Source: Isoetes taiwanensis (Eukaryota > Streptophyta > Lycopodiopsida > Isoetales > Isoetaceae). Taken from it: 64,000 nucleotides of DNA. The stretch lies in NCBI GenBank assembly GCA_021234155.1, contig JAJEKV010000033.1:2647454-2711453 (forward strand), written 5' to 3'. Below are positions 1 through 10,670 of this stretch, piece by piece (positions within the stretch are counted from its first letter, which is position 1; every line of letters begins with the position of its first letter). The notes beneath the pieces are model-generated. The model was not told where the DNA came from, did not search any database, and worked only from the letters and a program-made list of their open reading frames with translations. A program made the position numbers and the translations under genes.

Positions 1-979
<979 letters not shown>

Positions 980-1565
980 CTCAAAAAATGGGGGATGAAT
1001 ATTGCGGACTTAGAGTCCAACAAGGATAATATCAAAGGTTGGGTTAGATGGCATGCTATCCACAAAATGTGGAGTGTACCTGAAGTTAAAAAAGCGCATT
1101 ACAGATCTGTCATGAACCCTGGGTTACGAGAAGCTGAGTATTTAAAAGTTGGATTATCGGTAAAGCTTAGACATATGATAAGTAGAATGAGGCTCAGCTC
1201 GCATCACTTGGGGGTAGAGATTGGACGTTGGGCAAGAATACCACATACATTGAGACATTGTAAAGTGTGTGGATCATCTGAAGTGGAGGACGAGGTACAT
1301 GTAATTTTGAGATGCCCGGCATATCAGTACATACGCACGAAGTTTGGTATACATGTATCAGATTTAGTGGGCTTCTTTGACTTATCTCCAGCTACAATCG
1401 GACGGTTTCTAGTAGAAGTTATGCAAACTTAGAGACAGCAATATTGAAAACATAAAATCATTGGTGGGAGCTAGTGAGTTTGAGTATGAGGAGGAGAGCA
1501 CTAATATGTTCTTACCCGAAGACATATTAGATGATATTATATATGATGTTGAATATGTAAAATGA
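980..1565 (+). pseudogene. LINE ORF2 C-terminal fragment with CCHC finger
   Basis: The frame reads KKWGMNIADLESNKDNIKGW at its start, matching the ORF2 C-terminal region of the longer copy near 9,250. It then has RMRLSSHHLGVEIGRW and a C-x2-C-x9-H-x4-C zinc finger (CKVCGSSEVEDEVHVILRC). The open frame ends at 1,432. A single-base shift near 1,430 moves the remaining acidic tail (EEESTNMFLPEDILDD) to another frame, which stops at 1,565. In related LINEs this finger binds the element RNA or target; here it is a dead fragment without RT or endonuclease. Confidence 0.85.
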
Positions 1566-1597
1566 ACGTCTTCTAGGCCTGATGGTCTCATAGACGT
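1566..1597 (+). other. LINE 3' terminal hairpin (best example)
   Basis: Nested stem-loop: outer ACGTCT (1,566-1,571) with AGACGT (1,592-1,597), inner AGGCC (1,575-1,579) with GGTCT (1,584-1,588), loop TGAT. Versions lie at 217-245, 778-806, 9,805-9,833, 10,342-10,371, 10,604-10,632 and 51,843-51,872, with a decayed one near 53,533-53,560. It is the probable signal by which the LINE reverse transcriptase recognises its own RNA. Confidence 0.8.
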
Positions 1598-1627
1598 AAA
1601 AATAAAGATTTCATTTCATTTCATTTC

Positions 1628-1629
<2 letters not shown>

Positions 1630-1707
<78 letters not shown>
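1630..1707. repeat. (TC)n microsatellite
   Basis: TC repeat of about 78 bp following four TTTCA-type pentamers (1,610-1,630) that form the LINE tail. It becomes irregular (TTTTCTCTCTCTTTCG) to 1,721, where the next LINE's leader begins. Confidence 0.97.
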
Positions 1708-1710
<3 letters not shown>

Positions 1711-1820
1711 CTCTCTCTTTCGTTTTGGCTCTCTGATTTTATCAACCGCTTTTGCGCTACGGTGGTTTGACCACAGGTTGCCTCTGATGGTTTGACTACT
1801 AATAGCGGGCAGTAGGACAT

Positions 1821-2750
1821 ATGGCAAAGAAGAAGCGGACTGCAGATGGTGCTGGCAGAAACAAAAAAGAAGGAATCGAGGATGCTGGGTCGTCTTCAGA
1901 CTCAGATATTGCCAGTGATCTTTACACGGGGAAATTTGGAAGTGTTAAGAAAACAGGGAATCTGGGTTTCTCTACCACAAAATCAGAGGCTTCAGAGAAA
2001 ACAGACCCGGCCTCAGATGGTACAGTAACCAAGCAAGGTCTGTTGGATGCCGTGGGACAGATGAGGGCAGCTATGGAGTTCTCAACTCTGTCTATGAAGA
2101 CATCAATGGAGGCCTCTGTCCAAAACATGGTGAGTTATTTGAAATCTTTCTTGCTAGCTCATGTGCAATCAGAAGTGGAGAAATGTCAACACAATATGAT
2201 GATGGAATTGGAGTAGTTTAAGCAGGGAATTAAAGCAGAACTTGAAGCTTTCAAGCAGGAGGTTTTGAGCGATGGTAGTGATATTGAAGATGATGTAGAA
2301 GAGCAGGAAGAAAAGGAGGTTTCTGAAATCCAAAAACAGCTATCAGCTTTTATAGAAGAGCAAGAAAGGAAAGAAAAGGCACTGAACGTCCGTCTGATCG
2401 GCATACCGGAACAGGCCAGAGAAAGGACCAAAGATATTGTTCAGGCTTTTTGTGAAAATGAACTGGCGGTGATGGATTCGGGTATTACAGATGCATTTCG
2501 GATTGGCAAACAAAATGATAGGGACCGACACATTATTGTCAAATTCAAATCAAAGGAAGATAAGATCAATATACTGAAAAGGAAGACCATGCTCAAGGGA
2601 AAGAAGATCTGGATCAATGACGATCTTACTAAAAACCAACTTCAAGAGTACAAGGAACAGGTGCAGATCCTCAAGGAAGCAAGGCAAGAAGGAAAAAAAG
2701 CGTACTGGCGACGAGGGAAGGTCGTGGTGGAAAATCCAGATAATGCATAG
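1821..2750 (+). pseudogene. LINE ORF1 (RRM-type nucleic-acid-binding protein), one nonsense codon
   Basis: One frame of 310 codons starting at MAKKKRTADGAG, broken only by TAG at 2,214-2,216. The N-terminus is lysine-rich and serine/aspartate-rich. A coiled-coil-like middle (EEQEEKEVSEIQKQLSAFIE) leads to an RRM-like core (LNVRLIGIP, DAFRIGK, RHIIVKFKS) and a basic C-terminal domain with KIWINDDLTKNQL. This order (coiled coil, RRM, C-terminal domain) is that of L1-type ORF1 proteins, which trimerise and coat element RNA. The nonsense codon sits in front of FKQG, so CAG-to-TAG is a likely origin. Confidence 0.85.
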
Positions 2751-2771
2751 GTATTTGAGACCACCAGGATA

Positions 2772-3190
2772 ATGTGCTGGAACATAAATTCTATTAGTTA
2801 GTATAAAATAGATGTAGTAGATGATCTATTTTCAAATGTAGATGTTTTGTTCTTTTTAGAAACTTGTGAAAATGAAGAAAAATGCTTACCAGACATACAT
2901 GGGTTTACACTGTTGCACTCTGTTTGGTACAATAAAGGCTGGCGTCTAAAAGGACATGGTGGGATTGCCTGCTATGTAAGGTCAGGCATGAAACACCTGG
3001 TGAAAATAGTGAATGAAAGAGGATCAATGCAGCATATTTGGGTGGAGTTACCTGGCCAGAAAGGTAAGATTTTTGTGGCTGGATGTTATTTTCCGCCGAG
3101 AGAATCACCAGTTTATAATTCAGACCACCTGGATCGGGATGACCCCTTTTTCAGCTTAGAACAAGATGTGCTTTCATTGCTGCCAGGAAG
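2772..3190 (+). pseudogene. LINE ORF2 N-terminus, APE-type endonuclease (partial)
   Basis: The frame opens at ATG 2,772 with MCWNINSIS, the conserved N-containing start of apurinic-type endonucleases. TAG follows at 2,799-2,801, then FFLETCENE (catalytic E), GGIACYVRSG, HIWVELPGQKG and VAGCYFPP. It breaks off near 3,190, just before the expected GDFN motif, where the inverted LINE begins. The D and H catalytic residues of the domain's second half are absent. This enzyme nicks target DNA in target-primed reverse transcription; this copy cannot work. Confidence 0.85.
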
Positions 3191-4171
3191 GCGTGGTTGC
3201 CGGGATGATGGGACCAGCAGCACCCTTGTCTTGGCCAAGTTAACTCTCATGTCAGTGAATTGGCAGAAAGTGTCCAAAGCATCCAGGTGGCGTTGCATGT
3301 CCTCTGGGGTATATGCGAGCAGGTCAACATCATCAGCATATATGAGTTGCCGGATTATGTGGTGCATCAACTGAGCGCCTCCCCCCCCCTCCCCCCCGTG
3401 CTCAGCTAGCCATTCTTCTAGCTGGTCAATGTACAAGCCAAAGAGCGTCGGGGATAGAGGGCAGCCCTGGCGCACCCCAATGCTACTAACAACGGGCTCC
3501 CCCGACGATGTGAGAGACGACGGCCGGAGCAAGCCTCATTATGATAGTACGTATATAGCATTACGCAAGTCGGCGGGGGTCCCTAGGCTGTCTCAATCTG
3601 TCCCCACAACTTATCCCAGAGGCAGCGTGTCAAAAGCCTTTGCGAAATCCACAAAGCAACAAGATGCAGGATTAAGGCCGTCGATTCCGGCTATCCTCTA
3701 TGAGTGTTCGCAGAGTGAAGATATGGTCAATAGTAGAATGCCGGGAGGAAGCCTGCCTGGCGAGAGCCCAGCGACTTCTCCATCCTCGCCCAAAGTGTCG
3801 GTCGCCGCTCAAGAATCGACAAGCAACTTGGCAAAAGCGAACCGACCATAATGGTGCGATAGTTGGGTGGGCTATGGGGGTCCCCCGCTTTGTATATGGG
3901 CACAACTCTCTTGGTAGTCCGGCGGGGAAGCCTTCTTGCAATGCCCCGTTGAAGAGTCTTTGTGAGAACAGGCACCATTGGGGGTCCGCCCCTTGAGAAG
4001 CTCCACCGCATACCATCCAAATCTGCCGCCTTCCCCGTTAGCGGCGTTTGCAGGCCCATTATGACATCCCTTTCAATGACCCGATTGCTAGGGCCCTCTC
4101 ATGAGGTATGCGGTGCCGGCTTCCCATTGGGTCATACCGGGCCGCAAGTATCTCACCCATTGTTCCGGTAA
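3191..4171 (-). pseudogene. Reverse transcriptase region of the inverted LINE
   Basis: Read right to left: LTGKAADLDGM, RVVPIYKAGD, NYRTIM and RQAGF (3,740-4,060), then after frameshifts GVRQGCPLSPTLFGLYIDQL and IYADDVDLLAYTPEDMQRHL (3,240-3,500). YADD is the catalytic pair of the palm. A run of C's near 3,380-3,398 (G's on the coding strand) encodes an odd GGEGGGG patch. The segment stops at NLAKTRVLLV, well short of the thumb and CCHC finger. Several frame breaks make it a pseudogene. Confidence 0.8.
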
Positions 4172-4219
4172 TATTTCGTGGGGTGCATGGGGCTTACTCA
4201 AGACCTTTCTCCGAAGGCC

Positions 4220-5441
4220 CTAGGGTGGTGGTCTAGAAGACCAAACATCTGTTGTTGGTGCTGCAAAGGTACACGGCTTTCTTGGTCTTGAGGAAGGAGG
4301 CGGTATTGATGAGGGCGGCTGCGAGGGCGAATGGTGGGGTCCACTTGGCCGCCATCGTTTCAGCTCCGACATTCGATCATCGAACCCGGTGATTCGCGGG
4401 GAAGGTGGTTTGCAGCCCCACGTGGATCGTCGAGAGCAGCCTCTCCCAAACATCTGTCCCCTACCCTCGCGAATTTGGTTCAGGTGGGCGTCTGTCTTTG
4501 TTGAAGTGTGGGGAGTTCGCATTACTCCCGGCAGCTCATGCTCAAGCATCCTCGCATAGACCGCCGCATGATCATAGTCCGACGCTAAACCGTGGTACAT
4601 GGGATGTTGGGGCAATGGGTGCTTTCGGTTGGCTGCCAATCTATCTGCAAAACGGGGCTGATGGTCGAGTCTACTTCCTCGTCCGGCCACTGTGTCGGAA
4701 CCGGCAGCAGTGATCAAGTGTAGGCATTGCTCGTGCGCTAGCACGTAATCCACCACAGCGGTGCCGCCCCGGTTCTCGTCTACAAGTGAAGCGGCTGGAG
4801 GGCGGCCAGTACTGTGCCCCATTGCAAATGACCGGGTCAAAGATCTTGCCCGACAACGGCGGTACCCGGCCATACAGGTGTCACACGGTCGTCATCGGCG
4901 CCCTTGGCCAAACCATCTCTGCGGGGTCCATTTGCAACACATCCTCAGCTAGAGGTGCGAATTTTGGGATCTGCTCTGCCCCTGTGCGCGCATTGAAATC
5001 TCCAAGCAACATGACCTTGCCCAATTGTCTGTACTGCTGTATGTCATCATATAGATCGACATAGGGCTCCTGCCTGTCCACATCCAAGTGCGTGTGGTAA
5101 AAGTTGCTCTCAGCATGTGGGAAGTAGCAAGCCGCCACAAAGAGAGGGCTGCCATCGCTGTTCTGCACTCGTACCCACAGGTATCTGTTGTGCCTGTCTG
5201 CCTTGCACAGGGAGACCGATTGGGCCAAGGCTGTCTGGTAGTAACACGCAATTCCTCCGTGTCCTCGTTTCCCGGTGCACTCATTGAAGACGGAGTAGCG
5301 CTGGTATCCTGGCAAATCAGGTAGCCTGTGACCAGCATGTTCCCATGTTTCCATGAGGAAGATAAGGTCCATGTCCATGGCGACGGAATTGAGACTGTCC
5401 CCCTTCTGCCATGGAAAGCCACGGCAATTCCAGGATACCAC
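4220..5441 (-). pseudogene. Endonuclease region of the inverted LINE
   Basis: The longest open stretch (5,441-4,881) starts MVSWNCRGFPWQKGD and contains FLMETWEHAG (catalytic E), GHGGIACYYQ, LWVRVQNSDG, VAACYFPHAES and LLGDFNARTG (D and N). After a frameshift the domain continues in 4,873-4,220 with GTAVVDYVLAHEQ, the conserved D motif near the C-terminal end of APE endonucleases. Both halves align in order with the endonucleases at 2,772 and 48,586. Frame breaks preclude a functional protein. Confidence 0.8.
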
Positions 5442-5499
5442 GCTGAGGCACGATCCCTATTTAGTGGCATGCATCGCCACTTCAGTCGGTGGTAGTGGT

Positions 5500-7090
5500 G
5501 GTCCTGGGGGGCGGAAGATGTGGATGCTGTGCTTTGGGGGCCCCTCGAGGGGACTCGAGGGGCCGGAGTGCTCTGCATCCCTGTTTGGCTGCCTGAATTC
5601 CCGCATCCTTCCCCGGACCAGCCCCGCCGCCCCTCCATGTCAAGGCGGTCCCGACTTTGGCCAGCTCACGTCTTCGTCTCTTGGTGTCTTTGGGGTCAAG
5701 TCCCGGCCAACGTCTGAGCCGTCCCCTTCAACTTCCCGCCCTCGATGCGGGATGGCCACCCGCTTCCGCACGGCTCTCAAGCGTGAAGATGACCACCCGG
5801 GGCGTCGGCGCTGAATTCCATGGCGACTTCGCCTTTCCAATGGTCGCAGTCTTTGGGAACATCATCGGTCCAAGAGACGTATGCGAGTGGGAAGTGAGAT
5901 GTTCTCCGACTCCTCCGTCGGGGCCTCGCACTACCACATTGCGGCTCCTGCGTCGCATTTTCTTGGAGTTCGGCGGGGCCGCACCAGGTGTTGGTTGAGG
6001 TGGGTGAGGCATAGGTCGTGGGCCGTGCCGGGGTGGTGGCGGCCGGCGTGTCCCGATGTGTCCACGGCATGTGTTCGAGTTGGCGTCTGTAGGTTGGTGG
6101 GTTGTGCGGGGTTGGTGTGTTCTTTCTTTGTGGTTTTACGTTCTCACGAGTGCGGGCTCAGCTCTTGCGGGGCGTTGTCATGTCTTGCCATCTCCCCGCG
6201 TGCAATGGCAGAGTTGCTCATGTGCCCGGCATGGAGGCCCTTGCCTTGCGGAGCAGCGGCGCCCGAAGCTCCCCGATCTCGTGCTAAATCCTTACTCCCG
6301 AAGGAGTTACCGTTCTGCACGGCTAGCTTCCAAAGCGGCTGGAATCCTTGTCTCACAAAGTGGCGGCCTCCGCGAACCTTCCTCGGCGGCACATGCTACC
6401 TCGTCTTTGTGGCCTTAGCCTCCTCAACCTCGGCACGGATCCGAGATAGGGTTACGAGTGTCTCTGCTCTACCGGTTCTGTCCCGCGTCCCGGCTTCCAT
6501 AGCTGCCAACACGGTGTCTACACCCCCTCATATCACGCAAGCTACTGCTGGTATTAGCGTCACTGTCAAATTGTAGCAAGTGGATGCTATCATGCGCCCG
6601 TCAGACGCGATCCTTCAATTCGCGGATTCGCCGTTTTTCTGGCACCAAGCGCCCGCGCAACATCCGAGATGTTATGTTCTCCACCTCTCGCCGAGGGGGC
6701 ACGCAGAAGTGCCTTTGTTGGCCTCAACCCTCGCCTGGATGCGGCTCCAAGGTTCGACTGGCGGATTGCATGTGTGGCCCGCCTGTCGGGTCGACTGGGC
6801 CTTGGCTCGGGCCTCCCTCTTCATGGAAGACGTCTCTCCCTCTGCCCGAGGCCTCTTCCTTGGTGGCCCCGCTTCATGGTCTTCCCCAGAGGGCTCTGCC
6901 TGCGTGGGGTCAACCGGTGGTTGGTGTGTTTGGGCCTTTCCAGGATGGGTTGGTATGGTCTGAGGTAGCTCACCAACCAAGTGTGGGTCCACACACGGGA
7001 CTGTGTCTGTGGCCATGACTTGGGGTATGACTTGGGCGACGACTCCTGGATATCTGGTGTGTACCGGCTGCCACAAAAACCCTAGCACAC
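5500..7090 (-). pseudogene. Probable ORF1 region of the inverted LINE
   Basis: This lies between the leader monomers and the endonuclease, where ORF1 belongs. Minus-strand frames are short and overlapping: 7,088-6,672 is rich in proline and basic residues (PPRKRPRAEGE, a nuclear-localisation-like patch), and 6,070-5,777 has YVSWTDDVP and HWKGEVAMEF. No RRM or zinc knuckle could be recognised with confidence. Base composition is GC-rich throughout. It is called ORF1 by position only. Confidence 0.4.
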
Positions 7091-7860
7091 AGCCCGGAAA
7101 AGTGCAAATTTGAGCATAGAAACAAAGACAAGCATGCAGGTATCATACACCTTGGAAAGCTCTCTGAACCAGCTTTCCAACAAGCCCAAGCACATGAAAA
7201 TCTGACACCGGATGTGAGAGATACGGTCCCGGTCGGAAGTGTCTACTGGGTGCCACGTAAAACCCTAGCACACAGCCCGGAAAAGTGCCAATTTGAGCAC
7301 AGAAACAAAGCCAAGCATGCAGGTACCATACACCATTGGAAAGATCTCTGAACCAGCTTTCCAACAAGCCCAATCACATAAAAATCTGACACCGGATGCG
7401 AGAGATATGACCGATCAAAATTCTGCCGCAAGACGAGACCAATCGAATACTTACTAAAACATACGCCAATCCCTATATTGGTGTCGGACTTTCATCAACA
7501 ACACCATCAGGAACTAGGGTATGAATTAGTAAAACATTCTCATAACCTTCAATAAAAGTACAACACACACCTTTCAACACCGCGTGGCCAAGGCCAACAA
7601 CGGCATCAGGCGAGGGCTAGAAGGAAGAAGAAGGGCTGCCACAAAAACCCTAGCACACAGCCCGGAAAACAGCAGATTTGAGCACTGAAACAAAGATAAG
7701 CATGCAGATATCATACACCGTTGGAAAGCTCTCTGAACCAGCTTTCCAACAAGCCCAAGCACATGAAAATATGACACCAGATGTGAGAGATACAGTCCGT
7801 CGAAGTGTCTACCAGTTGCCACAGAAACCCTAGCACACAGCCCGGAAAAGTGCCAATTTA
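7069..7860 (-). repeat. Tandem ~183 bp LINE leader monomers
   Basis: Three monomers and one partial (starting about 7,069, 7,251, 7,622 and 7,816), with a unique spacer at about 7,440-7,620. Each carries CCCTAGCACACAGCCCGG and a perfect inverted repeat TTGGAAAGCT...AGCTTTCCAA. On the minus strand they lie immediately upstream of the inverted LINE. A diverged version of the same sequence (GTGCTAGGGTTT, TTTCCAACGGTGTAT, TTTTCCGGGAC) lies in the leader of LINE E at 42,260-42,450. That identifies them as LINE 5'UTR units, comparable in arrangement to the monomers of mouse L1 promoters. Confidence 0.7.
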
Positions 7861-7862
7861 GA

Positions 7863-9843
7863 GTGAGCGATGTAGAAGGGTTAAGTCATCTTGCCAACGG
7901 GAAAGCGGCTGATTGGGCTGGTAGCTGAAATGTTCAAATGGGCAGGTAACTCAGTACATGTTGCATTGTTGTCATTATTTAACAATGTCTTGCGCAAAGG
8001 ATTTCCTCGCACTTGGCAATTGAACAGAGTTATCCCCTTACATAAAGCTGGAGATGAGAGTGATCCTGGAAATTACCGAATGATTCTGGTTAGTAGTCTA
8101 TATGCCAAGTTATTTGCTGCTATGCTGAATTGTAAATTGAGCACCTGGGCTGAAAAACATAATGTTAGAGCCACTGGACAAGCAGGCTTTAGACCAAAAA
8201 GATCTACAGTTGATCATTTGGTTACCTTACGCGCTATGGTTGATTCGGTTAAGGGTAAGAAAAAATCCCTTTATGCTCTTTTTGTTGATTATGCTAAGGC
8301 ATTTGACACGGTATCTCGTAGTAATTTATGGGAAAGAATGGAGGCCATAGGGGTACCAATTGAGCTTAGGCATGCAGTGAAGATACTCTATGACAAAGTT
8401 TTGGTACAGCTATCATCCCCTTACATTGAGCAATGCGCAGATGTGGTAGAAAGCAATATTAGAGTGAAGCAAGGGTGCCCATTGTCACCCACACTATTTG
8501 GCCTATTCATAGACCAACTACAGGCTTGGGTGTCGGAGTATGGCGGGGAGGGGACCCCATTGTCTAGATACATGGTTTTGTTGCTCTTATATGCTGATGA
8601 TGTTGTTCTTCTTTCCCGCTCAGTTGAAGGCATGCAGAAGCATTTAGATGCGCTGGCACATTTCTGTGAACAGAAAAGTATGAGGGTAAATATGTCAAAG
8701 ACTAAGATGATGGTATTTGGGACAAATAAAGTAGACCATCTTAAATTCCTCTATCAAGGAGAACCTGTGGAAATTGTCACCTCATATAAATATTTAGGGA
8801 TACAGGTGGACAAGGGGTATAGCTGGAACTCTGTTGTTGAGCATAGAGTAAATGAAGGCCTGAAAGCATTATATAGCATGCAGCGTAAAAGTGAAAAAGC
8901 AGAAATATGGGACTTTGGTCTGAAGCGTACATTGTATCGTGTGCTGGTCCAAACAGTTTTGCTCTATGGGTGTGAAGTATGGGGCCCGAGATTATCCGTA
9001 GAATCCTGGAAAAAGGTTGAGAAAGTGCAGAAGAAGTTCTTGAGAACAGAATTGGGTACTAAAGCTCAAACTCCATATGACATGCTGCTTGTAGAGTGTG
9101 GCATGATGCCACTAGAGGCTGAAGCCTTATGCAAAATGCTTACATATCTTTCTAAGTTGCTATTTGATATCCCAGAAGATAGCCTACCAAGACTAGCATT
9201 AGAAGAAACAAGAGATAAGGGATGGTACTCGGATATTATGGAATGGGCGAAGAAATGGGGAATGAACATTCATGGTATACGAGAGAATAAGGACAATATA
9301 AGAGGGTGGGTGCATGAGCACCTCATTAGAAGAAATTGGAGAGTTCCGGAGACGAAAAAACATTTTTACAGACAATATATAAATCCAACTCTCCAAGAGG
9401 CCAAGTACCTCAAGGAAGGTGTGTCTTTTGGTGCCAGACAGATGATAAGCAGGATGCGGCTTAGCTCCCATAGGCTTGGGGTCGAAGTAGGACGTTGGAG
9501 TAACATTCCCCATGAATTGAGATTTTGCAAAGTATGCAGTATGGAAGAAGTTGAGGATGAACTACATGTCATCGTAAAGTGTCCGTCATATTTAGGAATT
9601 CGAGATAAGTATAGGATCCATTCAAACTCTTTGCTGGAATTCTTTGATATGCCTGGACAGCATATTGGGAAATACTTGAAGGAAATATTGACTCAGAGAG
9701 AACAGTTGCTGAGTATTGAAGATTGTAGTGTTATAAACGATGAGAGATGGGAAGAGTCTAATGCATTCTTGTCAGAAGATGCATTAGAGGATGTGTACAT
9801 TGATCGTCTCATAGGCCTGGTGGTCTACAGACGTAATAAATAA
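7863..9843 (+). pseudogene. LINE ORF2: reverse transcriptase and CCHC finger (copy D, C-terminal part)
   Basis: About 650 codons are open from 7,891 to 9,843. A short upstream piece (HLANGKAADW) joins through a frameshift near 7,909. RT motifs in order: LNRVIPLHKAGDE, GNYRMILVSS, QAGFRPKRSTVDH, FVDYAKAFDTV, KQGCPLSPTLFGLFID, LLYADDVVLLS (catalytic YADD) and KYLGIQVDKGY. The C-terminal region has LYGCEVWGPRL, RMRLSSHRLGVEVGRW and the CCHC finger CKVCSMEEVEDELHVIVKC, then an acidic LSEDALEDVY tail. The RT core is intact; the element is dead because its endonuclease half is missing. Confidence 0.9.
9805..9833 (+). other. LINE 3' terminal hairpin (copy D)
   Basis: Outer CGTCT/AGACG, inner AGGCC/GGTCT with loop TGGT. 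Here it overlaps the last ORF2 codons (RLIGLVVYRR), so the structure is read as protein before the stop. Confidence 0.75.
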
Positions 9844-9861
9844 AACATATCATTTAATCTA

Positions 9862-9905
9862 TCTCTCTCCCTCCCTCCCTCCCTCCCTCCCTCTCTCTCT
9901 CTCTG
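9862..9905. repeat. (TC)n/(CTCC)n microsatellite
   Basis: A mixed TC and CTCC tract of about 44 bp separating the tail of copy D from the 5'-truncated copy G. Confidence 0.95.
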
Positions 9906-10398
9906 ATGAATCCCACATTGAAGGCAGCGCAGTATCTTAGTGAACCCATATCTATGAAGTATAGGCAAGCAATTGCGAGGATCCGGTTAAGCTCGCACCA
10001 TCTTGGTGTGGAGGTACGGAGATGGGCAGACATCGCTCATGATCTTAGACACTGTAACTTGTGTAGTGACGGTGTGGTGGAGGATGAGGCTCATATCTTA
10101 CTTTGTTGCCGTGCTTATTCAGACTTAAGAGTCATACATGGGATCAGTGCTACCTCCCTTGAGGAGTTCTTTCGGTACCCAGGGGCATCCATTGGGGGAT
10201 ATATTGTTGACATTCTTAAATATAGAGATGCTTGTTTGAAAAATCAGAAGGTACGAGAAATTGAGATAGAGGAGCCCAGTGTGTTACTCTCAGAAGACGC
10301 ACTGGGTGACTTGTTTTATAATTTTGAATGTAACTTGTAAACGTCTCATAGACCTGGTGGTCTCGAAGACGGAATAATAGATTTCATTTTATTTCATT
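9906..10398 (+). mobile_element. 5'-truncated LINE copy G (ORF2 C-terminus)
   Basis: Open from 9,906 to 10,340: MNPTLKAAQYLSEPISMKY, RIRLSSHHLGVEVRRW, then the CCHC finger CNLCSDGVVEDEAHILLCC and the acidic LLSEDALGDLFYNF tail. The hairpin follows at 10,342-10,371 (AGACC/GGTCT, loop TGGT), then a TTTCATTTTATTTCATTTC tail running into (TC)n. The truncation point matches the N-PTLQEA region of copy D. The finger cysteines and histidine are intact, but no enzyme domain remains. Confidence 0.85.
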
Positions 10399-10430
10399 TC
10401 TCTCTCTCTCTCTTTCTCTTCCCCCCTTAT
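10399..10430. repeat. Short (TC)n with CCCCCC interruption
   Basis: About 20 bp of TC plus TTTCTCTTCCCCCC between copy G and the next chimeric copy. Confidence 0.85.
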
Positions 10431-10630
10431 CTGGTTTTGACAATTGAATTTATCTTCGTATAATGATAAGAAGATAATAAATTGTAAATATATCTAGAGG
10501 TATAATTGATGAGAAAGAGGAGAGTGAGCTTGATGATGAGCCTCTCTTTTCTGAGGGCTCACCACATGAAAATGTTTTTAACTTTGAACATGTTTTTCTA
10601 GACGTCTCATAGACCTGATGGTCTCAAAAG

Positions 10631-10632
<2 letters not shown>
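10431..10632 (+). mobile_element. Chimeric LINE copy B', internally deleted
   Basis: Begins with the same foldback module as copy B (TTATCTTC...GAAGATAA at 10,450-10,480). After GATAATAAA it jumps to LINE 3' sequence (TCTAGAGGTATAATTGATGAG), the acidic ORF2 tail and the hairpin at 10,604-10,632. Unlike copy B it keeps about 20 bases of LINE sequence upstream of GGTATAATTG, so the two deletions are different events or different joins. Confidence 0.7.
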
Positions 10633-10667
<35 letters not shown>

Positions 10668-10670
10668 ATA

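Larger units (their letters stand above)
3191..7090 (-). mobile_element. Inverted GC-rich LINE fragment inside copy D
   Basis: Minus-strand LINE in the order leader monomers (7,069-7,860), ORF1-like region (about 7,090-5,500), endonuclease (5,441-4,220) and RT (4,171-3,191). It is truncated at its 3' side just after the RT catalytic region. It is markedly richer in G+C than the surrounding LINEs and split by many frameshifts, yet its RT motifs match the same family (GCPLSPTLFGL, YADD, MQRHLDALD). It is probably an older insertion of a related subfamily or the product of a rearrangement. No clean target duplication is visible. Confidence 0.75.
1708..9861 (+). mobile_element. LINE copy D, near full-length but internally replaced
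   Basis: A right-pointing non-LTR retrotransposon with a short leader (1,708-1,820), ORF1 (1,821-2,750), the start of the ORF2 endonuclease (2,772-3,190), the ORF2 reverse transcriptase to C-terminus (7,863-9,843), and the 3' hairpin at 9,805-9,833, which overlaps the end of ORF2. The endonuclease C-half and the linker to the RT are missing, about 0.93 kb judged against the copy at 48,534-51,848. In their place are 4.67 kb holding an inverted GC-rich LINE and its leader monomers. TC tracts border it on both sides. Confidence 0.85.

Noticed and set aside
5657-6576. Plus-strand frames of 113-231 codons in the GC-rich region
   Set aside because: The minus strand carries the LINE endonuclease and RT in order. 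Plus-strand openness is a by-product of high GC content, and the predicted peptides show no motifs.
7891-9843. Host gene of 650 codons
   Set aside because: It has the RT palm motifs (QAGF, YADD) and CCHC finger of a LINE, lacks a natural start, and ends in the LINE hairpin.
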